Positions 53,384 to 61,955 of a DNA stretch of 64,000 nt are shown here, piece by piece. Source of the DNA: Altererythrobacter xiamenensis (GTDB lineage Bacteria > Pseudomonadota > Alphaproteobacteria > Sphingomonadales > Sphingomonadaceae); contig NZ_FXWG01000001.1 of NCBI RefSeq assembly GCF_900177715.1, positions 682,001-746,000 of the forward strand, given 5' to 3'. How positions within the stretch are numbered: the stretch's first letter is position 1; each line of letters starts with the position of its first letter. The position numbers and the translations under genes were made by a program. A model generated the notes under the pieces. It was given only the letters and a program-made list of their open reading frames with translations. It was not told the DNA's origin and searched no databases.

Positions 53384-54163
53384 ATGAGAAATGTGTTCGT
53401 GCTAGCCCTCGCCTTTGCGCTGATCGCAGCGAGCGATCCGGCAACAAAAACAGAGCATGAGGTCAAGGCGGGCGAAACGCTGTCGGGCATCGCCGAGAGT
53501 ACAGGCGTGCAGGCGAGCATCATCGCCGCCGCCAATGGATTGCGGGCGCCTTATTCGGTCAGGACCGGCCAGGTGCTCCAGATCCCGCGCCAGCGCACCC
53601 ATGTGGTCGAGGCGGGAGACACGCTGTTCGGCATAGCGATGCGGTATGGCGTTCCGTCACAGAATGTCGCCATCGCCAATGGGCTGAAGGAACCTTACGT
53701 CGTCAAGACGGGGCAGAAGCTCATCATCCCTGCCGTGCTCAAGCCGGTGGCGGTGCAGAGCTCCGAGCCGACCGAACCCTATTTCACCTGGCCGCACGAT
53801 GGCGACATCCTGCTCGGCTACGGCAAACGCGCCGATGGCGGCGGGCATGACGGCATCGATATCGCGGTGAAGCCGGGCGACATGATCCGCGCCTCTGCCA
53901 ATGGCAGGGTCGTGCGGGTCGACAACGACCACCCGCGTTTCGGGCGCTTCGTCGTGATCGAGCATGGTCGGGGATGGCTCAGCGCCTATGGCCATCTCGG
54001 CCGCGCCACCGTCACCAGGGGCGAGATCGTGAAGTCCGGAGAGCGCATCGGAATCGGCGGCGTTTCGGGCCAGGCGACGCGGCCCGAACTGCATTTCGAA
54101 ATCCTGCTGGACGACGAAGAGGTTGATCCCGCGAAGAAACTGCCCGACAGACGCGATAGATGA
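53384..54163 (+). CDS. nlpD: LysM-LytM (M23-like) divisome factor, NlpD-like
   Basis: A 259-residue exported protein with two LysM repeats (about residues 25-68 and 72-114) and a C-terminal LytM domain. The signal peptide is short (about residues 1-18), with no lipobox Cys. The LytM active site is incomplete: HDGIDIA keeps the HxxxD pair, but the HxH motif reads PELHFEI with Glu replacing the first His. This matches NlpD/EnvC-type activators of amidases rather than an active endopeptidase. It follows surE by 31 bases and overlaps the K+ channel gene (ATGA). Confidence 0.85.
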   Translation: MRNVFVLALAFALIAASDPATKTEHEVKAGETLSGIAESTGVQASIIAAANGLRAPYSVRTGQVLQIPRQRTHVVEAGDTLFGIAMRYGVPSQNVAIANGLKEPYVVKTGQKLIIPAVLKPVAVQSSEPTEPYFTWPHDGDILLGYGKRADGGGHDGIDIAVKPGDMIRASANGRVVRVDNDHPRFGRFVVIEHGRGWLSAYGHLGRATVTRGEIVKSGERIGIGGVSGQATRPELHFEILLDDEEVDPAKKLPDRRDR

Positions 54164-55263
54164 GCAGGCAAGTCGATCGCATAGCGCCGGGCAAGGCGCC
54201 GCAACATTATCGCGGGCCGCGCTTCAAGCCCTTGCGGCGCGCGGTCAAGATCCCCGTCTGGGGCGACCTCGGCATTCGCCTGGGCCTCGCGCTGTTCCTC
54301 ATCGCCATCGTGGTGATGATCCACTGGTGGGATCGCGAGGGGCTGGTCGACAATCTCGATGGCGAGGTCAGCTTCCTCGACGTCATCTACTTCACGATGA
54401 TCTCGATCACGACCACGGGATTTGGTGACATCGCCCCGATCAGCGATCGGGCAAGACTGGTCGAAGCCGTCATCGTGACTCCGATCCGTTTCGCAGTGTT
54501 CTTCATTTTCGTCGGCACCGCGTATAATTTCATAATCAAGCGTAGCTGGGAGAAGTGGCGCATGGCCCGCATCCAGGAAAACCTTTCCGGACATATCGTC
54601 GTCCTCGGCTACGGTGTGTCGGGGTCGGAGAGTGTGACCGAGCTGATCGAACGCGGCACCGATGCGCGGGAGATCGTGGTGGTCGATCCGAGCGAGGAAC
54701 GACTGCTCGAAGCCGAGAAACTCGGCTGCAATGTCATCGCTGCCGATGCGACGCGCGACACGACGCTAGAGGCGGTTCGCATCAGCGAGGCGAAGAACGT
54801 GCTGGTTTCGGCTGGCCGTGACGATACCTCGATCCTGATCGTGCTGACCGTCCGTCATCTGGCACCGAGCGTACCGATCAGCGTCGTCGTGCGCGCAAAC
54901 GACAACGAATTGCTGGCGCGGCAGGCAGGCGCCAACAATGTCATCAATCCGGTGCGCTTTACCGGCCTTCTGCTCGCCGGAAGCGCGCGCGGCGCGCATA
55001 TCGCCGACTATCTCGCCGACCTCGCTTCGATCACCGGGCGGGTTCAGCTGGTCGAGCGGCAGGTCACCGAAGAAGAATGCGGCCGCTCGATCTATGACCT
55101 GGAGACCGGCGGCCGGGGCTTGCGCGTCTATCGCCGCGGGCAGGTCTACGGTTTCTGGGAAAGCGAATGCGAAAGCCTGCTTCCCGGCGATATCGTGGTC
55201 GAGATCGTCCCGACAGAAAATGGCTCGAGCAAGGGCGACGGGCACGATCATATCGACGTCTAG
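54160..55263 (+). CDS. Two-helix potassium channel with RCK/TrkA-N domain
   Basis: A 367-residue K+ channel subunit of the 2TM type. Membrane helix 1 is at about residues 40-58, the pore loop carries the selectivity filter TTTGFGD (about residue 87) and helix 2 is at about 108-128. The cytosolic RCK domain begins HIVVLGYGVSGSESV with the Rossmann GxGxxG-like fold, then VVVDPSEERLLEAEKLGC. The protein ends with a TrkA-C-like part and a His/Asp-rich tail. The filter has GFG in place of the common GYG, a known tolerated variant. It is the last gene of the serS-surE-nlpD run. Confidence 0.88.
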   Translation: MSRQVDRIAPGKAPQHYRGPRFKPLRRAVKIPVWGDLGIRLGLALFLIAIVVMIHWWDREGLVDNLDGEVSFLDVIYFTMISITTTGFGDIAPISDRARLVEAVIVTPIRFAVFFIFVGTAYNFIIKRSWEKWRMARIQENLSGHIVVLGYGVSGSESVTELIERGTDAREIVVVDPSEERLLEAEKLGCNVIAADATRDTTLEAVRISEAKNVLVSAGRDDTSILIVLTVRHLAPSVPISVVVRANDNELLARQAGANNVINPVRFTGLLLAGSARGAHIADYLADLASITGRVQLVERQVTEEECGRSIYDLETGGRGLRVYRRGQVYGFWESECESLLPGDIVVEIVPTENGSSKGDGHDHIDV

Positions 55264-55336
55264 GATCGCCCTTAGCGGTCGGATCACGTCGGGGCTGGCG
55301 CGAGAGCCGCGCGCGGTGTAGAGCGCCGCGCAAATC

Positions 55337-56719
55337 ATGAGCACGACGAAAACTCTCCCCGACCAGAAGAAGGTCGGCATGGTCAGCCTCGGCTGCCCCA
55401 AGGCGCTGGTGGATTCCGAGCGCATTCTCACGCGTCTGCGTGCCGATGGCTATGCGATGAGCCCCGATTACGCCGGTGCCGACGTGGTTCTGGTCAATAC
55501 CTGCGGCTTTCTCGATTCCGCCAAGGAAGAAAGCCTTGCGGCAATCGGCGAAGCGATTTCCGAAAACGGCCGGGTAATCGTGACCGGGTGCATGGGCGAG
55601 GAAGCGGACGCGATCCGCGCCGCCCATCCGCAAGTGCTGGCCGTCACAGGCGCGCATCAGTATGAACAAGTGGTCGAGGCGGTGCACACCCACGCGCCGC
55701 CTTCGCAGGGGCCGTTCGTCGACCTGATCCCGCAGCCGTCAGACGCCGATATCAAGCTCACCCCGCGCCACTACAGCTACCTCAAGATTTCGGAGGGCTG
55801 CAATCACTCCTGCGCCTTCTGCATCATCCCGCAATTGCGCGGGAAGCTCGCCAGCCGGCGGGTCGATGCCGTGCTGCGCGAGGCGGAGAAACTGGTCGCA
55901 GCGGGCACGAAGGAACTGCTCGTCATCAGCCAGGACACCTCGGCCTATGGCGTCGATATCCGCCATGAAGAGCGCATGTGGAAGGACCATCCGGTCCGCG
56001 CGCACATGACCGATCTCGCGCGCGAACTGGGCCAGCTGAAGACGCCCGAAGGCGAGCAGCCCTGGACCCGGCTGCACTATGTCTATCCCTACCCCCATGT
56101 CGATGCGGTTATCCCGCTGATGGCGGAAGGGCTGCTGACGCCCTATCTCGATATCCCATTCCAGCACGCGGCACCGTCCGTACTCAAACGGATGAAGCGC
56201 CCGGCGAACGAGGCCAAGGTGCTCGAGCGCCTGAAGAAATGGCGCGAAATCTGCCCGGAGATCGCGATCCGCTCCAGCTTCGTGGTCGGCTTCCCCGGCG
56301 AGACCGAGGACGATTTCAAATATCTGCTCGAATGGCTGGAAGAAGCCCAGCTCGACCGCGTCGGTGCGTTCCGCTTCGAACCGGTCGAAGGTGCGCAGGC
56401 CAATTCGCTGCCCGATCCGGTACCCGAAGAGATCAAGGAAGAGCGCTACGCCCGCGTCATGGAAGTGACCGAGCGGATCAGCGCGGCCAAGCTGGCGAAG
56501 AAGGTCGGCACATCGATCCCCGTCATCATCGACGAGGTTGGCGAGCCCGACGAGGATGGCGACATCGGAGCCACCGGGCGTTCGCAGGCCGATGCGCCGG
56601 AGATCGACGGCGCGGTGTATCTGCGCAACGTGCCGGAAACCCTCGCTCCGGGCGATTTCGTGACAGTTGAAGTCGAAGATGCCGATGCGCACGATTTGTT
56701 CGGCGCAATCACGAGTTAA
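55337..56719 (+). CDS. rimO: Ribosomal protein S12 methylthiotransferase RimO
   Basis: A radical-SAM enzyme adding a methylthio group to the conserved Asp of ribosomal protein S12. The 460-residue product has the N-terminal MTTase domain ([21 protein letters not shown] and TGCM supply three Cys for the second cluster) and a radical-SAM domain with [16 protein letters not shown] domain closes it ([18 protein letters not shown]). The GCPKALVD block separates RimO from MiaB. It stands alone after the K+ channel. An inverted repeat GAGTTAA/TTAACTC lies across its stop and downstream (56713-56744). Confidence 0.95.
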   Translation: MSTTKTLPDQKKVGMVSLGCPKALVDSERILTRLRADGYAMSPDYAGADVVLVNTCGFLDSAKEESLAAIGEAISENGRVIVTGCMGEEADAIRAAHPQVLAVTGAHQYEQVVEAVHTHAPPSQGPFVDLIPQPSDADIKLTPRHYSYLKISEGCNHSCAFCIIPQLRGKLASRRVDAVLREAEKLVAAGTKELLVISQDTSAYGVDIRHEERMWKDHPVRAHMTDLARELGQLKTPEGEQPWTRLHYVYPYPHVDAVIPLMAEGLLTPYLDIPFQHAAPSVLKRMKRPANEAKVLERLKKWREICPEIAIRSSFVVGFPGETEDDFKYLLEWLEEAQLDRVGAFRFEPVEGAQANSLPDPVPEEIKEERYARVMEVTERISAAKLAKKVGTSIPVIIDEVGEPDEDGDIGATGRSQADAPEIDGAVYLRNVPETLAPGDFVTVEVEDADAHDLFGAITS

Positions 56720-56979
56720 CTTCTTTATTTCAACGACTTAACTCGGACAGACGGTGCGATTCTGTCGCCGGCCCGCGCCGTGCGTGTCGCCTGGCAGCGG
56801 GGCACATGGTATAGTCAGCCATGGCTGGCTTGCTTCACCCAGCGAACTTCGCCCTTTGGGGTCTTGCGCCGCTCCTCGGCGCCTGTTCGCCTGCAGATGA
56901 TCACGCGGAAGATGCGCATGCATCCGCTGGAGCAAGCCCCTCCCCAATACCCCTAGAATCCCGGCAGGGAGTCCCGACC

Positions 56980-57249
56980 ATGACTGACAAGATCGCTCCG
57001 CCTCTGCGCGAGGCATTCGAAACCCACCAATCCGCCCCCGATCACGTCGAGCGCGTCATTATCACCTTCGCAAAGGGGGCAGACCCGGCTGCGCTGCAAG
57101 CGGATGGCGTGTCGATCGTATCGCGGATGGAGAACCTGCCGATCGTTATCGCCACGATCGATGCCAGGGGGCTCGAGGCTCTTTCGAAGGGTGAAGGTAT
57201 CGAACGGGTCGAACCGGACGGGACCATGCGCATTCCGGAAGACGAATAG
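56980..57249 (+). CDS. Free I9-like (subtilisin propeptide) inhibitor
   Basis: An 89-residue cytosolic protein resembling the inhibitor_I9/propeptide fold: RVIITFAKGADPAAL, then LPIVIATIDARGLEALSKGEGIERVEPDGTM. This last block closely parallels the propeptide end of the nearby subtilase (ANLTQAEIDKLKKDKNVVRVEEDGEM). Free I9-type proteins act as intermolecular chaperones or inhibitors of subtilases. The ATG at 56980 is chosen with GGGAG upstream; an upstream ATG at 56821 has no ribosome site and adds a lipobox-like LGAC but no positive N-region. It converges on the subtilase operon, six bases from its end. Confidence 0.6.
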   Translation: MTDKIAPPLREAFETHQSAPDHVERVIITFAKGADPAALQADGVSIVSRMENLPIVIATIDARGLEALSKGEGIERVEPDGTMRIPEDE

Positions 57250-57255
57250 CGCGGA

Positions 57256-58026
57256 TCACTCCGCAATGTGTTTCCTGGCGAGCCGTTTGTAGGCCGAGCG
57301 ATCTTCGCCATGAATCGCGTGCCATTCGGCGTGCTCCTCGAGCGCATTGCGCACTTCGCGCCGATGGCGTTCGGGAAAGATCGCGTCTGCCTTTGCGGCT
57401 TTCATCGGTAGCGGCAGGACCTGCGCAATCGTTTCGCCTGCCCCGACATGGACCGGGCTGTCGATTTGGGGGAGTTCGAATACGAGGTTGACCGCGCCAG
57501 CGTACCAGCCGGTTTCGACAAGACCCGATAAAAGCATAAGCCCATCTGTCCTTGCCCGATTTATCGGGGGGAGGAACAGCAGCCCGGCCCCGCTCTGCGT
57601 TCGCAGTATGTAGGGGAGGTGCAGCTTCACCATGTGCTGCTGATCCGGACCCTCGAAGAAGCTGAGGCCGGGGATGACGAGGCTGCCGGCATGGCGCGCA
57701 ACGCTTTCGGGTATGTCGAACTGGTTCTTGCGGAAGTGTCTCCCCGGCTCGTCGCGAACGTAGAATACCCGCCTTGCGCAGCCCCCGGGAATAGGGGAGC
57801 GAAAGGACCGTGTGCCCTGCGGCACCTGGTCCTGCAGGCAATAGCCCCATTCGAAGGGGGAAGGTATCGCAAGGCCCGCGCCCGCCGCCGCGACGAAGGG
57901 ACGGCATTGTTCACGCCGGCCATAACCCGGCGGCACGGTTTCGCGGGTGCGCGGGGACGCAGGGACAGGCCGCTGGATGGCATCGCACAAGGCGATCACG
58001 CTGATGCGGAAGGCATCGTTCTCCAT
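57256..58026 (-). CDS. Hypothetical protein, DUF6065-like
   Basis: A 256-residue soluble protein. I do not recognise it firmly, but the pattern PFEWGYCLQDQVPQ, then LRTQSGAGLLFLPPINRARTDGLMLLSGLVETGW and GETIAQVLPLP is like DUF6065 proteins, whose function is unknown. There is no signal peptide or membrane segment. The ATG at 58026 follows GAGGGGG. It starts 22 bases after the subtilase stop on the same strand, so it is probably co-transcribed with the subtilase and may be a substrate or partner. Confidence 0.6.
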   Translation of the reverse strand: MENDAFRISVIALCDAIQRPVPASPRTRETVPPGYGRREQCRPFVAAAGAGLAIPSPFEWGYCLQDQVPQGTRSFRSPIPGGCARRVFYVRDEPGRHFRKNQFDIPESVARHAGSLVIPGLSFFEGPDQQHMVKLHLPYILRTQSGAGLLFLPPINRARTDGLMLLSGLVETGWYAGAVNLVFELPQIDSPVHVGAGETIAQVLPLPMKAAKADAIFPERHRREVRNALEEHAEWHAIHGEDRSAYKRLARKHIAE

Positions 58027-58048
58027 CGACCTGCCCCCTCGTGCGACC

Positions 58049-59248
58049 CTAGAGCGTATGCTCGGGCGGCGTGCCTATCCAGAAAGAGGACGCATTTGCG
58101 TCAACCCGCCCCTTTCCGTATTTTTCGGGATCCTGGTCGCCCACCTTGTCGACAAAGGTGTTCAGCAACCACCGCACCTGCTTGTTGGTGCAGCTGCGGT
58201 GAGAGCCCCAGGCAAGAGCGGCCACGCCCGAAACATGCGGACATGCCATGGAGGTACCGCTCATAGTGCCATAGCCGCCTCCGCGGGTGGTCGAGAGAAC
58301 CGAAACGCCGGGCGCGCAGACTTCGACTTCTGGTCCGCGGCTTGAGAAGCCGGCAATGATGTCTGCAGAATCCACGGCAGAAATCGCCATGACATGCGGG
58401 TATTTGGCCGGGAAGCCGACCGTGTTGTTGCCCGGCCCCGAATTGCCTGCGGCCGCCACGAGCAGCACGCCGTCGTCATAGGCCGCTTCGCACATGTCGC
58501 CGAGCGCCTGCGGAGCGCCGCCTCCGCCGAGGCTCATGCTGGCAACGCGTGCGCCCTTCTTCGACATGATCCAGTCCAGCGCGGCGATCAGCCAGCTCCA
58601 TTGTCCGCTGCCGGTGCTCGACAGCACCTTGACCGGGTAGAGATAGGCATAGGGTGCCACGCCGACGACACCGATATTGTTGTGGACCGCAGCCACGGTG
58701 CCAGCGCAGTGGGTGCCGTGGCCGTGGAAGTCCTCGGTCGAACTTTCGGTCGGCACGAAGCTTTTTCCGGTCCTGAGATTGGCGACGAGATCGGGATGAT
58801 CGGAATCGATCCCGGTGTCGCAGATGAAGACCTTGATCCCTTCGCCCTGGCTGCTCGGCCAGGCCGCGGGAGCCTTGACCTGGGTGATTCCGACCGGGGT
58901 CGTCTGCGCGAGTGCATCCGGCCCGTCGAGCGCGTGCATTTCTCCGTCCTCCTCGACCCGGACGACGTTCTTGTCCTTCTTGAGCTTGTCGATCTCGGCC
59001 TGGGTCAGATTGGCCATGAGGATCGGCGCTTCATAGCGGTTCACATCATAGCCGACCTTCATCAGGTCCTCTCCCGAGGCGACCGGTCGCGCCTGGCGCG
59101 AGACGGTTTCGGCGGTGACGAAATTGATATCGCCATCGTCGATCGCAGAAGCGAGAATTTCCTGCTTGTCCTTGGAAGTCGACCGTTTGTCCTTCGGTTT
59201 GAAGGTAATGATCACCGGTTTACGATTGGTATTGGATGCTTTTGCCAT
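58049..59248 (-). CDS. Subtilisin-like S8 serine peptidase with propeptide, no signal peptide
   Basis: A 399-residue subtilase. The triad is complete: Asp in FICDTGIDSDHPDL (about residue 145), His in GHGTHCAGTVAAVHN (about 178) and Ser in MSGTSMACPHVSGVAAL (about 340). The oxyanion Asn is in AAAGNSGPG. The first ~115 residues form an I9-type propeptide (KPVIITFKPKDK ... VVRVEEDGEM). The N-terminus (MAKASNTNRKP) is polar and has no signal peptide, so it is either intracellular or exported by another route. The ATG at 59248 has GGAGA upstream. It is followed by a DUF6065-like gene, and a free I9-like gene lies beyond. Confidence 0.9.
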   Translation of the reverse strand: MAKASNTNRKPVIITFKPKDKRSTSKDKQEILASAIDDGDINFVTAETVSRQARPVASGEDLMKVGYDVNRYEAPILMANLTQAEIDKLKKDKNVVRVEEDGEMHALDGPDALAQTTPVGITQVKAPAAWPSSQGEGIKVFICDTGIDSDHPDLVANLRTGKSFVPTESSTEDFHGHGTHCAGTVAAVHNNIGVVGVAPYAYLYPVKVLSSTGSGQWSWLIAALDWIMSKKGARVASMSLGGGGAPQALGDMCEAAYDDGVLLVAAAGNSGPGNNTVGFPAKYPHVMAISAVDSADIIAGFSSRGPEVEVCAPGVSVLSTTRGGGYGTMSGTSMACPHVSGVAALAWGSHRSCTNKQVRWLLNTFVDKVGDQDPEKYGKGRVDANASSFWIGTPPEHTL

Positions 59249-59581
59249 GATAATCTCCATATAGATGGCTAAAATCATGCGCGTTTCTGGACATCTAAGA
59301 CATCCGCACGGTGGGAGAAACCCCACACCCGCCGCAAGTCATTTGTTAGTTTTGTTTTATAACAAGGCGAATTAATTATTACCTCGACTCGCGATTACTA
59401 ATATATATCTCTTATTTTCTATCACGTCATCAATATTCAGAAAAGTGTCGTCTATATACAATTTATCGAACGCGTTCGAACTGGAAACCTTTTCCAGCCC
59501 CGTAACGACCTAGTGGTGGGCCGCCTGACGCCACGGAATCTTTTCTTGAAACAAGCCGGCACTTCGCCCGTTAATCCGGCA
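59249..59581. other. AT-rich gene-free spacer between subtilase and transglutaminase
   Basis: A 333-base divergent intergenic region. The middle (about 59335-59480) is markedly AT-rich against a GC-rich background, with runs such as TTAATTATTA and TAATATATAT. It holds an inverted repeat TTGTTA/TAACAA at 59343-59365. No ORF with a ribosome site is evident. It probably carries promoters for both flanking genes. Confidence 0.6.
59343..59365. promoter_or_regulatory. Inverted repeat in the AT-rich spacer
   Basis: Arms TTGTTA (59343-59348) and TAACAA (59360-59365) separated by 11 bases, about 95 bases upstream of the subtilase ATG. Possibly an operator; short arms make chance likely in AT-rich DNA. 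Confidence 0.3.
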
Positions 59582-60385
59582 ATGGCCATTTCCATCCAGA
59601 CCAGCTTCGCTTTCGAGCTAGAGCGTCCGACCGATGTCCTGCTTCAGTTCGAAGCGGCGGACATTCCCGAGCAGCGCATCCTTTCTGCCGAAACTTGCAT
59701 GACCGAGGCCGAGCATTGCGCCCACGTGCCCGCGCAGGACGATATCGGCGAGCGCATCTGGTTGCGCGCGGAGGGGCACTTCGAGGTCGACTATAACGCC
59801 TTGGTCGAGCCGCAGCGACTGCTGCCGGATATCGAAACGCTCAGGATGCTCGATCCGCACGATATGCCCGGTGAAGCCGTCGAATACCTCTTTGACAGCC
59901 GTTATTGCCCGGCGGACAAGTTCCAGCCTTTCGTGGAGGCCGAGTTCGGCAAGACCCAGGGCGGTGCGCGGATCGCTGCGATCCGCGAATGGATCGAACG
60001 CAATTTCAGCTATCAACCCGGCACATCGGACGCGCGCACCGGAGCGCTCGACAGCTTCGTCGAACGACGCGGAATCTGCCGCGATTACGCACATGTCATG
60101 GTGACGATGGCGCGCGCTTCGACCATTCCCGCGCGCTATGTCGCTTGCTATGCGCCGGGTGTCGATCCACCCGATTTTCATGCGGTGGCAGAGGTCTTCC
60201 TCGACGATCCAACGACCGACGGCGGCGGAGCCTGGCACCTCGTCGATGCAACCGGAATGGCCAATCCTGCGGAAACCGCGAAGATCGGAATTGGCCGCGA
60301 TGCCGCAGATGTCAGCTTCCTGACCAGCTTCGGTCCGAACAATTTCCTGCGCTCCAGCGTGAAAGTGTCCATCGACAACACATGA
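59582..60385 (+). CDS. Transglutaminase-like cysteine protease
   Basis: A 267-residue bacterial transglutaminase-family protein. An N-terminal beta domain (SFAFELERPTDVLLQFEAAD) precedes the papain-like core. The triad is visible: Cys in ERRGICRDYAHVMVTMAR (about residue 165), His in DFHAVAEVFLDD (about 199) and Asp in WHLVDATGMA (about 222). Members mostly hydrolyse peptide or amide bonds; no signal peptide is present. The ATG at 59582 gives the usual N-terminus; a GTG at 59513 is possible but unsupported. Its stop overlaps a possible 43-residue ORF (ATGA). Confidence 0.85.
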   Translation: MAISIQTSFAFELERPTDVLLQFEAADIPEQRILSAETCMTEAEHCAHVPAQDDIGERIWLRAEGHFEVDYNALVEPQRLLPDIETLRMLDPHDMPGEAVEYLFDSRYCPADKFQPFVEAEFGKTQGGARIAAIREWIERNFSYQPGTSDARTGALDSFVERRGICRDYAHVMVTMARASTIPARYVACYAPGVDPPDFHAVAEVFLDDPTTDGGGAWHLVDATGMANPAETAKIGIGRDAADVSFLTSFGPNNFLRSSVKVSIDNT

Positions 60386-60513
60386 ATAGCTATGCGCCGC
60401 AGCAGGACTATGGATGCGGCTGGCTTGCGCTGATAGGCAGGAAATGCGCCACTTGCGCGGGCTTTGGCCTGCTTTCCGGCGCGAGGCCTGAGGGGAAAGG
60501 GTTCGACACGTAA
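60382..60513 (+). CDS. Possible 43-residue ORF coupled to transglutaminase and zwf
   Basis: A short open frame whose ATG overlaps the transglutaminase stop (ATGA) and whose TAA stop shares one base with the zwf ATG (TAATG). The product is MNSYAPQQDYGCGWLAL... with a CATC (CxxC) motif and ends in GKGFDT. Both junctions suggest translational coupling, but the ORF is short and has no known family, and no ribosome site of its own is clear. It could also be just the leader that carries the zwf ribosome site (GAGGGGAAAGGG). Confidence 0.35.
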   Translation: MNSYAPQQDYGCGWLALIGRKCATCAGFGLLSGARPEGKGFDT

Positions 60514-61955
60514 TGGACTTCACCGCTGACCGCTTGTTGCTGTTCGGCGCCACCGGCGACCTCTCGCAGCGCATGTTGCTTCCCTCGCTCTGCGCACTGG
60601 ATGCCGACGAGCTGCTGCATGACGACCTCAAGATCATCGGCACCGCCCGATCGGAATTGAGCGATGCCGAGTTTCGCAATTTCGCGCGCGAGGCACTTGA
60701 GAAATATCTTCCCGCGAGCCGCCGCGGCGGAATGGCCGATTTTCTCAATCGCCTGTCCTATCAGCAACTCGATGCGACGACACTCGACGGTTATACCGAG
60801 CTTGCCGCCAAGGTCGGCGAACCGAAACAAGGTCTCGCGATCTTTCTTTCGACCGCGCCCAGCCTGTTCGGCCCAACGATCAAGGGGCTGCAGCACGCCG
60901 GCCTCGATGGCGAGCATGTCCGCATGTGCCTCGAAAAGCCGCTCGGGACCGATCTCGAAACGAGCTGCGAGATCAATGACGCGGTGGCGGCAGCCTTCCC
61001 CGAAGAACGGATTTTCCGGATCGACCACTATCTCGGCAAGGAGACGGTCCAGAACCTGCTGGCGCTGCGCTTTGCCAATCTGATGTTCGAGCCGATCTGG
61101 AACTCGGCGCATATCGATCACGTGCAGATCACCGTGGCCGAGACGGTCGGACTGGAAGGACGCGTCGCCTTTTACGACGATGCCGGTGCGCTGCGCGACA
61201 TGGTGCAGAACCACATGCTGCAGCTGCTCGCGCTGGTGGCGATGGAGCCGCCCGTCAGCTTCGATTCCACCGCCGTTCGCGACGAGAAGGTGAAGGTGCT
61301 GCGCGCCTTGCGCAAGGTGGAGAAAGGCGAAACCGTCACCGGCCAGTATCGCGCCGGGGCGATCGGCGGCCAGGCGGTTCCGGGCTATGACGAGGAGCTG
61401 GGCAAGGACAGCGACACCGAGACCTTCGTCGCGATCAAGGGGCATGTCGACAACTGGCGCTGGAAGGGTGTGCCGTTTTACCTGCGCACCGGCAAGCGAC
61501 TGCCCGAGCGCGTGACCGAGATCGTCGTCCAATTCCGCTGCGTGCCGCACTCGATCTTCGCCGGGAAGGGTGCGAGCATGCAGCCCAACCGGCTGGTGAT
61601 CGGCATCCAGCCCGAAGAAAACATCACGCTTTCGCTGATGGCCAAGGTGCCCGGGCTCGACCGCGAGGGCATCCGCCTGCGTCAGGTTCCGCTCGATATC
61701 TCCATGCCAGACGCCTTTTCAGGCGCGGTGCGGCGTATTGCCTACGAGCGGCTGCTGCTCGACCTGATCGAGGGCGACCAGACGCTGTTCGTCCGCCGCG
61801 ACGAGGTCGAGGCGCAATGGCACTGGATCGATGCGATCCGGGCCGAATGGAGTGACGAGGAACTGAAGCCCAAGACCTACACTGCCGGCAGCTGGGGGCC
61901 GAGTGCGGCCATCGCGCTGGCCGAACGTGACGGAGTTAGCTGGCACGATGAGTAA
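60513..61955 (+). CDS. zwf: Glucose-6-phosphate 1-dehydrogenase
   Basis: Oxidises glucose 6-phosphate with NADP+ (or NAD+) to 6-phosphogluconolactone, the entry to the Entner-Doudoroff and pentose phosphate routes. The 480-residue product starts with [19 protein letters not shown] (dinucleotide fold) and has the active-site [19 protein letters not shown] (about residue 170). GAGGGGAAAGGG lies before the ATG. It overlaps edd by eight bases. A lactonase (pgl) gene, usually near, is not in the visible part. Confidence 0.97.
   Translation: MDFTADRLLLFGATGDLSQRMLLPSLCALDADELLHDDLKIIGTARSELSDAEFRNFAREALEKYLPASRRGGMADFLNRLSYQQLDATTLDGYTELAAKVGEPKQGLAIFLSTAPSLFGPTIKGLQHAGLDGEHVRMCLEKPLGTDLETSCEINDAVAAAFPEERIFRIDHYLGKETVQNLLALRFANLMFEPIWNSAHIDHVQITVAETVGLEGRVAFYDDAGALRDMVQNHMLQLLALVAMEPPVSFDSTAVRDEKVKVLRALRKVEKGETVTGQYRAGAIGGQAVPGYDEELGKDSDTETFVAIKGHVDNWRWKGVPFYLRTGKRLPERVTEIVVQFRCVPHSIFAGKGASMQPNRLVIGIQPEENITLSLMAKVPGLDREGIRLRQVPLDISMPDAFSGAVRRIAYERLLLDLIEGDQTLFVRRDEVEAQWHWIDAIRAEWSDEELKPKTYTAGSWGPSAAIALAERDGVSWHDE

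Noticed and set aside
56713..56744. Inverted repeat GAGTTAA/TTAACTC after rimO as a terminator
   Set aside because: The arms are AT-rich and seven bases, with an 18-base loop and no following T-run.
56821..56979. Lipoprotein start for the I9-like gene (LGAC lipobox)
   Set aside because: There is no ribosome site and no positively charged N-region, while the ATG at 56980 has GGGAG at good distance.
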